Origin: Fibrobacterota bacterium
GTDB taxonomy: Bacteria; Fibrobacterota; Fibrobacteria; UBA11236
Assembly (NCBI GenBank): GCA_947482115.1
Contig: CANKII010000003.1
Coordinates: 186,001 to 250,000 of the forward strand
Reading direction: 5' to 3'
DNA length: 64,000 bases
The notes below the pieces were generated by a model that saw nothing but the letters and a program-made list of their open reading frames with translations, made no database searches and was not told the DNA's origin. How positions within the stretch are numbered: the first letter of the stretch is position 1; each line of letters starts with the position of its first letter. Below are positions 28,803-36,973 of the stretch, in pieces. The position numbers and the translations under genes were made by a program.

Positions 28803-29951
28803 TTAATCCGCCTTCCGGTTTGCGCGGTTCATGTGTCCAAAAAGCATGATGAGGAAGTGAATCAGCATTCCTGCAAAAATCATGGCGCTTGAGATGTAAG
28901 GCAACAACCGCCCCTTGTTTTCAACTACTGCGAAAACGGAGGATCTGTTTCCCTCCGCGTCCTGGGAATAGGAGGCCTGGTAAAAGACGAAATCCTTGTA
29001 ATGCAGCGGATGATTCATGTAAATGAGCACGTTGCGCGTCATCCCGTCTCCAGTGACCTCGACATTGCTTTGATAATTCCGGGCGACTCCCGTTCCCGGA
29101 TAATCCTCCTTTTTCATTTCCAGCAAACGGATGGAAAAAGGCAGCGGATGACGCTCCTTCCGTAGTATGATGGACACGGTTTTTCCCTGCACCCAAAACG
29201 TATTCGGATTATCCTGCCCGCCGAACAAAACCATTTCCCGCATATCCTGCCCGGGAATTTTTAAGCGCAGAATGACGCCGGGGAAATCGTCCTCGGGATC
29301 CTGAAGAGTTTTTAGTGGCGTCAAGGTTGTGATGCCTTCCGCATTGGAGAAGCGTGAAGGATCGGGATCTCCTCGTTCTGCGTGGGAGTTGCGGTAATAT
29401 TTTTCCACCACCACACTGAATCCCATCTCACTAAAATCCAGATCTTTCCCCCTTTTGTCCGGTGAAATCGCCGTGGAAGAAATCCTTTTCTCGATTCCAT
29501 CCTGTACATCGACCCACGCAGCCAATTCCCAATGTCGTCGATCAAGTGAAACATTGGCGATCTCGTTTTTTTGCAGGGGCAAATAGGATTCCACCCCGTA
29601 TTGATGCACCACAAAGGAACCCCCGAGGAGAACCAGCAATCCTGCGTGCGAGAGAACATTTCCAATGTTGCGGAGTTGGTAGGAAACACGCAGCGCCATG
29701 GAGGCCGCGAGGTTGACGAAGAAGACGCACAGAACCAGTTGCGCGCCGGGAAACGGAATGAAACCCAGAATCCAAAAGTACCATGAATAGAAGAAACGGT
29801 TCTGCGCGGCATACAGGCCATAGGTCGCCTGGTAAACCGTTCCCCAACCGGTGAGGATTAGAAGCAGTGCAAGACAGATCACCGCTATCTTCAACGAGGC
29901 CAGTGGAATCAGCCGGATGAGAAACCGGCTCTTAAGAGTGCGTGTGGCCAT
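28803..29951 (-). CDS. resB: Cytochrome c maturation protein ResB (Ccs1)
   Basis: 382 residues with ResB topology: three N-terminal helices (IAVICLALLLILTGWGTVYQ, AQLVLCVFFVNLAASMALRV, ISHAGLL-like GNVLSHAGLLVLLGGSFVV), a periplasmic domain of about 220 residues, and a final helix (AMIFAGMLIHFLIMLFG). The conserved NHPLHYKDFVFYQASY segment is diagnostic. It abuts ccsA with no gap. It acts with CcsA in heme delivery and apocytochrome handling. Confidence 0.92.
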   Translation of the reverse strand: MATRTLKSRFLIRLIPLASLKIAVICLALLLILTGWGTVYQATYGLYAAQNRFFYSWYFWILGFIPFPGAQLVLCVFFVNLAASMALRVSYQLRNIGNVLSHAGLLVLLGGSFVVHQYGVESYLPLQKNEIANVSLDRRHWELAAWVDVQDGIEKRISSTAISPDKRGKDLDFSEMGFSVVVEKYYRNSHAERGDPDPSRFSNAEGITTLTPLKTLQDPEDDFPGVILRLKIPGQDMREMVLFGGQDNPNTFWVQGKTVSIILRKERHPLPFSIRLLEMKKEDYPGTGVARNYQSNVEVTGDGMTRNVLIYMNHPLHYKDFVFYQASYSQDAEGNRSSVFAVVENKGRLLPYISSAMIFAGMLIHFLIMLFGHMNRANRKAD

Positions 29952-29955
29952 GGGT

Positions 29956-30600
29956 TCAGTTTCCTGAGGAATTCACGCTGAGCGACTGGCAGAAACGGGA
30001 AAAATCCTTTACGGCCTTTGCGAGGTTTGATTTTTTTCCGGTGAGTTTGACGAAGTAGGAATAGTCTCCCGGTGTAGTGACTCCCACCAGCATGCTGATA
30101 CCCGCGTCATCTTTGACCAGGGAGCCGAAGTCAATCAGAACCAGTTCAAAGTTTCCGCGCGTTTTGATTTTTTGCTGACTCGAAATGAATTTCCCAATGC
30201 TTTCCGGGGGCAGGGTGATGTTCAATTGCCCAAGCCATCTTGTCACATTCGCCTCCAGACCTCCTGCGGCACCGGGAAGGGAAACGATTCCGCACTCATC
30301 CGCACCTTGGGCCTCCGAGGTCTTTATGACGGCCATGCGCATTCCCGATCCGGGAAAATCATGCCATCCCTCGGGAAGCTGCCATTGCAATTTTGCCGCG
30401 CTACCGGACGAAGCGGGAGGCATTTGCGCATCCATATTCGTGTTCGGATTAATTTTAATCGCTTGGGCCTGTACGGGCGAATCAAAACCCTTTACCTCGG
30501 AATAGGTCTTTTTTTCTTCCTTGCTCCGACAATTGCCAAGAAGTAAAAGGCCGCCAGCGGCGCAAATCAAGCCAAATATTCCGATCCTAGGTGCTTTCAC
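29956..30600 (-). CDS. Lipoprotein, unknown function, first gene of the ccs operon
   Basis: About 214 residues from a GTG at 30600, chosen because GGGAGATACCT precedes it and the product begins with a proper lipoprotein signal (FGLICAAGGLLLLGNC). The mature part is a single soluble domain, including WQLPEGWHDFPGSGMRMAVI, followed by a conserved-looking FELVLIDFGSLVKDDAG. I do not recognise the family. It is 4 bp from resB and so is probably involved in cytochrome maturation or its quality control. Confidence 0.75.
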   Translation of the reverse strand: MKAPRIGIFGLICAAGGLLLLGNCRSKEEKKTYSEVKGFDSPVQAQAIKINPNTNMDAQMPPASSGSAAKLQWQLPEGWHDFPGSGMRMAVIKTSEAQGADECGIVSLPGAAGGLEANVTRWLGQLNITLPPESIGKFISSQQKIKTRGNFELVLIDFGSLVKDDAGISMLVGVTTPGDYSYFVKLTGKKSNLAKAVKDFSRFCQSLSVNSSGN

Positions 30601-30638
30601 AGGTATCTCCCGGTTTGTGGATGTTCTGTAGTCAGGAA

Positions 30639-30654
30639 TGCAAATGTCGAGCCA
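30639..30654 (-). promoter_or_regulatory. sigma-54 type -24/-12 promoter of the ccs operon
   Basis: The minus strand reads TGGCTCGACATTTGCA, with exact spacing. The predicted start near 30628 gives a 28-nt leader to the GTG of the lipoprotein gene. Confidence 0.7.
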
Positions 30655-30736
30655 AAGAACAAAAACCTTTTTTATACCATATTCAGCAGAAGTGTTTAAA
30701 AAACGCCTGTTTGTATGCCAAAATGTCATGGAATAT

Positions 30737-30749
30737 TGTCGTTATGGCA
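30737..30749. promoter_or_regulatory. Shared upstream element, ccs copy
   Basis: TGTCG-TTA-TGGCA, centred about 90 bp upstream of the ccs -24 box. It fits the TGNCN-N3-TGNCA pattern. Confidence 0.4.
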
Positions 30750-30783
30750 GAAACGGCGGCTTTTATGGCCGCCATTTTGGATT

Positions 30784-30816
30784 AAAAAACCCCGGCAGTT
30801 TTGAGCTACCGGGGTT
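30784..30816 (-). terminator. Intrinsic terminator of the porin-cytochrome operon
   Basis: On the minus strand AACCCCGG and CCGGGGTT pair around a 13-base loop, followed at once by six T residues. It lies about 72 bp after the stop of the 6-heme cytochrome gene, ending that operon before the ccs promoter. Confidence 0.85.
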
Positions 30817-30888
30817 CTTCGTTCTACCAACCAAGGCCGTTCCCTTCCTCAACCCCCGGGAGAAAGCGGGGATTGAGTTAGGCGGTCG

Positions 30889-32259
30889 TCAATGGGTTTG
30901 CAGCCAGGTGATGGAGGCCTGCAACAACTTCCGGGCGTATTCATCGTTGTGGGAGCCAAACGTGAGTTCCTTGTTGATGTACCCGTAGTTGTATGCCGCG
31001 CCCAGCTCGCCATAGGTCCATTTGCGACCGATTCTGTTTTTCAAATCGGTATCCTTGGTCCGGGTGATGTTGTTGGCGTATTTGAGGACGCCGGTCGTGG
31101 AATCGGTTCTGTTGTACGCCGCGATGTTGGTGTAAAGTACAGTCGAATCCGCCGGGATGTTCGAGTACAGTTTGCCGAGGAAATCGTGACTGGGGAGAAT
31201 GGTATACGAAACCACGCCTGACGTACTCGTGGTTTTCTTGGCCATTTTTCTGGTGACCATCAGATCACCCAGTTGATTTAGCAACGTTTTGATGTTCGCT
31301 TGAGTGAGAGCAAGCGTATCCGCCAATTTCATGGTGTGGCAGGCGGCGCAAGCAGGGTCATCTTCGTTCACTACTAGAGAGTGGCCGCCGGTGTGGGTGG
31401 TGGCATCCCAGGCGTTCATGTGGCAGTCGGTGCAATTATCCTTGGCGTGGTGACGCGGAGCGGTGGTGATGGGTGTACCGAAATCATACCCGTTAATCCC
31501 GTATCGCAAATTCGACTGATTCCCGTCATGGACATCGAAGCTCCGGCCAAGCAAATACGCCACCGAATCCGTAGGCTTCTTGAGATTCCCCTTGGCGGTC
31601 GTGGCGGTGTCTCCCGGCGTGATGGCCGTGCCCAACGGGAAGTAGGCCATTTGGGTGTATGCAGTGGTCTTTATGCCTCCCACCGTATCGGTATATTCAA
31701 AGGAGGTGGCGCCCCGGATTTGGTGACAGGTGACGCACAGGTTGTTCACCTTGGACGATACCGAGTCTTTCACTTGGGCGAAGTCATAGGTGTTCTTGGA
31801 CTTCCAGCCATTTAAATCGAACAGGTTGAGGTAGTTCAGCACCACGGGGTTGGGTTGCCGAAGGATTTTACTGACGGTGTCGCCGGTGAAGTCGAATGAG
31901 GTCATCTTATGGCAGGTTTGACATTGAATCTTGAGGGCATCCGGGATCTCATGCGCGGGCCAAGGCTGACCGTTTTGAACAATTTCCACAAAGCCGTCGT
32001 TGGTATGGCAGCGCGCGCAATACTTGTTTCCCTGGCCGCGGGCTGCAGTGGTTCCAAGAGAATGCTTGGAATAATTATACTGCGTCGTCTTCAAGTTCCA
32101 GTTCGAGTCGGTATGGCATGTCAGACACGACGTATTGGCATCCATGCCGTCATGGCCGTTTGTGCCGGGAGGCCCTGCGAGGCCGTCCTTTGCGTTACAT
32201 CCGATCAGGCTCACAATCGCGTAAGCCATGACCACCATTAACACCAGTTGCTTTTTCAT
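30889..32259 (-). CDS. Hexaheme c-type cytochrome lipoprotein
   Basis: 456 residues from the ATG at 32259 (GGAGAGAAAAA just before it). It has a lipoprotein signal (AIVSLIGC), a short collagen-like linker (GLAGPPGTNG) and six CxxCH motifs: CLTCH, CARCH, CQTCH, CVTCH, CTDCH and CAACH. The heme-free C-terminal 130 residues may form a separate domain. Collagen-like linkers followed by multiheme domains are common in outer-surface cytochromes of metal reducers. Last gene of the four-gene operon, followed by a strong terminator. Confidence 0.9.
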   Translation of the reverse strand: MKKQLVLMVVMAYAIVSLIGCNAKDGLAGPPGTNGHDGMDANTSCLTCHTDSNWNLKTTQYNYSKHSLGTTAARGQGNKYCARCHTNDGFVEIVQNGQPWPAHEIPDALKIQCQTCHKMTSFDFTGDTVSKILRQPNPVVLNYLNLFDLNGWKSKNTYDFAQVKDSVSSKVNNLCVTCHQIRGATSFEYTDTVGGIKTTAYTQMAYFPLGTAITPGDTATTAKGNLKKPTDSVAYLLGRSFDVHDGNQSNLRYGINGYDFGTPITTAPRHHAKDNCTDCHMNAWDATTHTGGHSLVVNEDDPACAACHTMKLADTLALTQANIKTLLNQLGDLMVTRKMAKKTTSTSGVVSYTILPSHDFLGKLYSNIPADSTVLYTNIAAYNRTDSTTGVLKYANNITRTKDTDLKNRIGRKWTYGELGAAYNYGYINKELTFGSHNDEYARKLLQASITWLQTH

Positions 32260-32323
32260 TTTTTCTCTCCTTGGTTGGTGAATTTCCGCATCATCTAGTA
32301 CCTGCCGTAGTCGATGGTGTTTT

Positions 32324-33088
32324 TTATTGGATCTTGAAGTTGATGGTGTCATTAAAATGCTTCCGGAAATTGTGGATGGTCTTCCCGAAATCCAGGGTGA
32401 CATCTAAGTGACAGTTATTGCAGGACACGCCGACTTTGTGATTTGCGGTGTTATGGCAAGCCATGCACGTTAGTGTATCGGTCAACTTCGGGGACGGCTT
32501 CCAAACCACGTTTTGCAGGTTTTTGCGGCCTCCGCCATGGCAAACAATGTTGCTACAACTCGTTCCATCGAAGGACATCACCGGCGCCGACGGCAGATAA
32601 TGCGCGGTATCCGATGCGTTGTAATGCTTCACCAGCAGGGAATCATTGAAAAAGACATCCGCAACGCCTCCCTTGCGGTGATTGGGATCATTATTCCAGC
32701 GGAATTGCGGATCCAGATCTCGATGACAATCCGCGCATTGAATCCCTTCGTTTAAAAGCCGGGTTTGTTGATAACGCGTGTCATATTTGTTTGTGGCGCT
32801 ATCGCTGAATTTGACTGCCAGATTAACCCGGATCCTGAACGTGCTATCGCCGACACCGGAGGCGGTGTCGACCTTATAGTTGGCGGCCGCCGACATATCC
32901 TTGAACGGGAAATTCGCCATGGCGAGGTTGCTGAGATGGAGCCGATGCACCGCCATTTGGTTCAAGGGGGTGGTGTGACAAAGGTCGCAGGACACCTCGG
33001 CATTATTGGGAACATTATCATTCATCTTACTGCAGCCGACCAGAAGCAGGAGGGCGGTCGTCAATGGATATGTGAACGTCTTCAGCAT
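32324..33088 (-). CDS. Pentaheme c-type cytochrome lipoprotein with a CX4CH motif
   Basis: 254 residues from the ATG at 33088 (AAGGTG upstream). It has a lipobox (LLLVGC) and heme motifs CDLCH, CADCH, the atypical C-x4-CH in TSCSNIVCHGG, CMACH and CNNCH. CX4CH motifs of this context are familiar from multiheme cytochromes of Geobacter-type bacteria. It lies 13 bp after the nonaheme gene and 64 bp before the hexaheme gene. Probably anchored in the outer membrane as part of the electron conduit. Confidence 0.9.
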   Translation of the reverse strand: MLKTFTYPLTTALLLLVGCSKMNDNVPNNAEVSCDLCHTTPLNQMAVHRLHLSNLAMANFPFKDMSAAANYKVDTASGVGDSTFRIRVNLAVKFSDSATNKYDTRYQQTRLLNEGIQCADCHRDLDPQFRWNNDPNHRKGGVADVFFNDSLLVKHYNASDTAHYLPSAPVMSFDGTSCSNIVCHGGGRKNLQNVVWKPSPKLTDTLTCMACHNTANHKVGVSCNNCHLDVTLDFGKTIHNFRKHFNDTINFKIQ

Positions 33089-33101
33089 GGTTAACACCTT
33101 T

Positions 33102-33836
33102 TCAGCGACCCTTACCCTCGTGGCAATCGGCGCAGAATTGATTGAGCGGCGCATGGCAAACGGAGCAGTCCAGTTTCTTGAATTTCACGTCGACGCCATG
33201 ATTGAAGCGGTAGTTCAGGCCATGAACCTTCCGGGCATCGCTCCCCATGTGACACTCCGCACAGGTGGTGACGGTACCTGATTCATGACACATGGAGCAG
33301 TCTTGATCCTTCACGTTGGATTCGATTCCATGGGCCTCGCTACGCAACCAGGCGGTGCTCAAGTGGTTGAGGGGCTTGTCCAGCTTGGTGTGGCAAGTCA
33401 GGCAGGCAACTTCGGCCTTCTGCAAATGACATTCCATGCAGGTTTTCATGGTGAAGGCGTTTTTCATGGGCGCCACCGCGTGGCCTGTATCCGCGAGCAG
33501 GCCGTGGCAGGCGGCGCATTCCACCTTGGCGCTGACGTGGGCCTTATGGTTGAATTTCAAATCCGGGCCTTCCATGCGCCGGATCCGAAAGCTGGAGTCG
33601 ACCAACACGATCGGTTTCGGAGTCGTGAACTCGGAGTCATCGCTATGGCATTTCTCACAGGACTTGAGTGTGAGTCCGACGCGAGCCTTGTCCAAGGTGG
33701 TCGAATTCATGGTTTTGTTATGGCAATCAGTGCATTCCAGTTCTTCCGTTTTCACGTGCTGGTAATGGGAGAACCGATGGGTCTGACCCGCGAAAGCGAA
33801 TCCCAACATCAGTAACGGCAGGATTACTTTACTCAT
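33102..33836 (-). CDS. Nonaheme periplasmic cytochrome c
   Basis: 244 residues with a cleavable signal (MSKVILPLLMLGFAFAG) and nine CxxCH motifs: CTDCH, CEKCH, CAACH, CMECH, CLTCH, CSMCH, CAECH, CSVCH and CADCH. That is about one heme per 25 residues, like c7/c3-type wires. Distal His candidates recur in HxxH-like stretches (FSHYQH, FNHKAH, FNHGVD). It overlaps the barrel gene by 4 bp, the order expected when a periplasmic cytochrome docks inside a porin. Confidence 0.92.
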   Translation of the reverse strand: MSKVILPLLMLGFAFAGQTHRFSHYQHVKTEELECTDCHNKTMNSTTLDKARVGLTLKSCEKCHSDDSEFTTPKPIVLVDSSFRIRRMEGPDLKFNHKAHVSAKVECAACHGLLADTGHAVAPMKNAFTMKTCMECHLQKAEVACLTCHTKLDKPLNHLSTAWLRSEAHGIESNVKDQDCSMCHESGTVTTCAECHMGSDARKVHGLNYRFNHGVDVKFKKLDCSVCHAPLNQFCADCHEGKGR

Positions 33837-35026
33837 TTGGGGAATCCTTTGGAAAAGGCTTCCTTGATGCCGACGAAAAAGCGGTTGTCGCTGTCATACA
33901 GGCGGTTATGCAGGTATTCGTACGATGCCGTGACTTCGAACCCGTGACGCAGCATGACAGTGGGCTGCACGGTGAAGTCCATGGCCTTCAAGCCCGTCTT
34001 CTGCGGATCCAAATCGTATTGGGTGTAGCCGCTCGATGCATCCATGCGGAAATGCCGGCCGAAGTTGTTCCCATAACCGATGCGGAGATCCAGCGCATTG
34101 GGAACGCTGGAAAATTCCCGGCCGATGCGGGCAAAGAAGCCGTACAGGTTTGCCTGGAGGTTGATGCTTTCTCCCAAGGTATCGTCGTACATCAACATCC
34201 CGCCGTCCACGTTGGCGCTGATCTGGTCGTTCAGGGAGAGAAAGTACCCCGCAAACAAAAACTGGTGTTTCTTGTTGACGAAGTAGTCGTATATCCGGGT
34301 GGAGTCGACTTTCGTCTCCTCCATGCCCGCCCGAAGTTGGAATTCGTCGTGTTTCCGGATTCCCACCAAAGCAGCGATCTGGGCGTGTGCGAAATAATTG
34401 GAATCAAACCGGAACACAGAATTGGCCGAGAGTGTGACACGATCACCCACCCGTCCTCGGATGTTTCCGCCCACGCTTCCGTCGTCGGTCTTTCCGTTCA
34501 CCAAGCCGTCGACTTGAGCCTGCAATGCCGAAATGGGCGTGTAGGTGATCTTGCCGCCGATGAGAGTCCGATCGCTGCTGAAATCGACCATGTTGCTTTG
34601 ATAGACACTCGGTACCCCGTACCCTCCGAACAGCTCGGCCTGCATCACTCCATACTGAACCTTCGCATCACCCCCATCGTAATACAGTGAGCGCTCAATC
34701 ATGGGCATGAAGTCGCGTCCGGCCGTGACATTGAGCCGTCCAGGCATCGGACTGTAATTGACATTTGCCAAGGCAAGACGGTTGGAATTCTTGTAGGTAT
34801 TGGGGCGCTTGTCGTAAAAGTCGGAATAACCGTAAGCCACATGCAGGCCCACCCCGTTCTTCAGGACTGCGAGGTTGACCCGCTCCATCTGATAGAAGTC
34901 GCCATCATGGTTCACGTCTTTTGCGTCCAAGACATAGCCACCCAAGGATACCGTGCTGTTGATGTAGTCAGCTCGAGCACCACTGGCTGCGATTGCGAGG
35001 ATACCCAATGATTTGAGTAGGTTCAT
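33833..35026 (-). CDS. Outer-membrane beta-barrel of a porin-cytochrome conduit
   Basis: 397 residues with a signal peptide (MNLLKSLGILAIAASGARA) and then alternating amphipathic strands with many aromatic girdle residues, about 16-20 strands, ending in a C-terminal strand (NRFFVGIKEAF). It is coupled to the 9-heme gene by a 4-bp overlap. The order barrel, periplasmic multiheme, lipoprotein multiheme matches porin-cytochrome complexes such as OmbB-OmaB-OmcB, where the barrel sheathes a heme wire across the outer membrane. Sequence similarity to those barrels cannot be judged by eye. Confidence 0.8.
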   Translation of the reverse strand: MNLLKSLGILAIAASGARADYINSTVSLGGYVLDAKDVNHDGDFYQMERVNLAVLKNGVGLHVAYGYSDFYDKRPNTYKNSNRLALANVNYSPMPGRLNVTAGRDFMPMIERSLYYDGGDAKVQYGVMQAELFGGYGVPSVYQSNMVDFSSDRTLIGGKITYTPISALQAQVDGLVNGKTDDGSVGGNIRGRVGDRVTLSANSVFRFDSNYFAHAQIAALVGIRKHDEFQLRAGMEETKVDSTRIYDYFVNKKHQFLFAGYFLSLNDQISANVDGGMLMYDDTLGESINLQANLYGFFARIGREFSSVPNALDLRIGYGNNFGRHFRMDASSGYTQYDLDPQKTGLKAMDFTVQPTVMLRHGFEVTASYEYLHNRLYDSDNRFFVGIKEAFSKGFPK

Positions 35027-35039
35027 AGGTTCCTAAGTG

Positions 35040-35055
35040 AGCAAGTGATGTGCCA
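35040..35055 (-). promoter_or_regulatory. sigma-54 type -24/-12 promoter, perfect consensus, porin-cytochrome operon
   Basis: The minus strand reads TGGCACATCACTTGCT, a full match to TGGCAC-N5-TTGCW. The predicted start near 35029 is only about 3 nt before the ATG, so the transcript would be almost leaderless although a TAGGA sequence lies just upstream. Confidence 0.7.
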
Positions 35056-35284
35056 ACCCGATTCCGGGAAAAACCGGATTGAACGGATTTTTAAGATTTA
35101 AACCAATTTTGTGCACACCTGTTTGACTTATATTGATTTTATGATTTTGAATTGTTGGGGGATTTCCTGAATCCACTCCTCGAATTTGAACGGGGTTTTG
35201 CAAAAAAGTCACGCATGAGAGCTCGCATTTCCCTCTCTTACCCGTTTTGGTAAGAGCAGCAAGACAAAAATGACGCAATCGATT

Positions 35285-35297
35285 TGGCAGAATGGCA
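35285..35297. promoter_or_regulatory. Shared upstream element, distal porin copy
   Basis: TGGCA-GAA-TGGCA matches the element pattern, but lies about 237 bp upstream of the porin -24 box, further than the other copies. Confidence 0.3.
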
Positions 35298-35426
35298 GAG
35301 ATTGATAATAGGCCCGAAATTAAGCGATTTGAGTCTGCAATTCTGTCATACGATTTCTGCATTTTGATTCAATACGGTGAACAAGGAGACGTAAGACTTT
35401 TTGTGTTTGGAGACAAATGGGCTGGT

Positions 35427-36971
35427 TTATTTTTTTGACACCGGCACGATCTCATAAACGATCGCCGAAATAAAGGATGTCATCACACCCGTTATGAAAA
35501 TAACCGGACTAAAGGGAACAATCGGATCCAGATAAGCCTTGGTGCCAATACGAGCGGAAAGCAAAAATCCTATCACAGCCACCGAAACACCGATCAACAG
35601 GGTCAAGCCAAACGCTGTTAGCCGGCGCATGTGGCTAAAGCGGCTTTCCTTCAAATCCACACCCAGTGGACCGTCATCATGCCCTCCGGATTTCAACGGC
35701 ACGATGGGAAATATTTTCACAAAGACGAGATACGCCATGCTTCCACCGGCAACAAGACCGAGTACCACGGAAATTTCCACCCAGGTGGGAACATAACTGC
35801 CGTGACGATATGGCAACAACGTGCCATGCGTTTGTGAAGGCACCACGATGATGAAGCGTTTGAAAACGGCAGCGATGTTAACAAGAACGCCGGCCAAAAC
35901 ATGCAGGCCGAGAATCGTTTTCCCCTTGATGTACTGAATAAAAAGGATCAAAAAGGCCATGGCGAGACAGGCCACGGTTGTCCAGAAAAGTCCGGCAAAT
36001 GCGCCGCGAGTCACCTGATGTGCGACTTCCAATTCCGCTTCCGGCGCCGCATAATGCGCCGTCAGCTCTTCGACGATCATGAAGTACATGTAGATCACGG
36101 TCAGAATCATCATGAGGATGCCGAGCCACTTGAAGGATTTGTGGGTGATCTCCTCCTGCAAGTGCAAAAGTTTCCGCACCGCGTAGGCGATGATGATGAT
36201 GAAGCCCGTTCCCGAGATGGCGGCCATGATCACAAAGCCGGGAGCCTGCAATGCACTATACCATCCCGGCCGGCTGGATTGAATCCCGAAGATGAAGCCC
36301 AATGTGGAATGTGCGGTGATGAGCAGCGGCAGAATGAAGATGGAGAGCCAGAAACTGGAATTGGAATGACGGTTGTAATCATCGGGAGTGCCTTTGAATC
36401 CGAAGGCCCAGAGTTTGTAGAAAAGGCGGAGCAGTTTTGAATTTGTTCTGGCAGCCAGAGTCGCGGCATCCGCGCGGCCGGACAGATAGAAGTAAACCAC
36501 GCTGGCAAAGAGGTAACCTGAAATAACCAGGGTAAACGTGCCGAAAAATGGGGACATGACGCGCGCATAACGCGGCAGATTCATCAATCCTTGCAATGGC
36601 CGTCCCAAATCCGCGAGAATGCAACACGCTCCGAGTGAAAGTGCGATGATGGTCAGCAATTCCGCCATCCGTGCCAACGGTTTGAGATAGCTGATGCCGA
36701 AAAGACGGATGAGCGCGGAAATGGAAATACCCGCAAAGCTGACACCGATAAAAAAGACCACGAAGACGATGTAAAGCCCCCATACCGCTCCGCCGACACC
36801 GATCGTTCTCATGCCGGTGACGGTTTCACCTATCACCACCTGACGCGAATAACCGAAAACCCCGAAAGCAAAAACCGCAAAGAGACACAACATGGTGAAA
36901 ATCCACGCCGGTCCGATTTTTCCAATGCCGCGAAATTCCTGATTCGCGTTTTCTTCCTTAGTGATCAACAC
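35427..36971 (-). CDS. NrfD/PsrC-family quinol-interacting membrane subunit (ActC/QrcD-like)
   Basis: 514 residues, about ten transmembrane helices, of the NrfD/PsrC/ActC superfamily. It has the conserved quinone-site region (SCADLGRP-like CCILADLGRPLQGLMNL), SPFFGTF, and a long C-terminal extension typical of ten-helix forms. Starts at GTG 36971, with GGAAGGA upstream. The operon order pentaheme, molybdopterin-like, four-cluster ferredoxin, NrfD is that of QrcABCD and of the core of alternative complex III. It probably exchanges electrons between menaquinone and the periplasmic subunits. Confidence 0.85.
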   Translation of the reverse strand: MLITKEENANQEFRGIGKIGPAWIFTMLCLFAVFAFGVFGYSRQVVIGETVTGMRTIGVGGAVWGLYIVFVVFFIGVSFAGISISALIRLFGISYLKPLARMAELLTIIALSLGACCILADLGRPLQGLMNLPRYARVMSPFFGTFTLVISGYLFASVVYFYLSGRADAATLAARTNSKLLRLFYKLWAFGFKGTPDDYNRHSNSSFWLSIFILPLLITAHSTLGFIFGIQSSRPGWYSALQAPGFVIMAAISGTGFIIIIAYAVRKLLHLQEEITHKSFKWLGILMMILTVIYMYFMIVEELTAHYAAPEAELEVAHQVTRGAFAGLFWTTVACLAMAFLILFIQYIKGKTILGLHVLAGVLVNIAAVFKRFIIVVPSQTHGTLLPYRHGSYVPTWVEISVVLGLVAGGSMAYLVFVKIFPIVPLKSGGHDDGPLGVDLKESRFSHMRRLTAFGLTLLIGVSVAVIGFLLSARIGTKAYLDPIVPFSPVIFITGVMTSFISAIVYEIVPVSKK

Positions 36972-36973
36972 GG

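Larger units (their letters stand above)
35027..35426. other. Intergenic region upstream of the porin-cytochrome operon
   Basis: 400 bp. It contains the sigma-54 type promoter at its left end (35040-35055) and a TGGCA-GAA-TGGCA element (35285-35297). The 3' end of the quinol-complex operon lies at the right. No gene is supported. The one open frame has no ribosome binding site and no protein-like composition. Confidence 0.6.

Noticed and set aside
30751-30770. GGCGGC/GCCGCC hairpin as a second terminator downstream of the hexaheme gene
   Set aside because: Short stem without a following T-run. The hairpin at 30784-30816 is a far better terminator.
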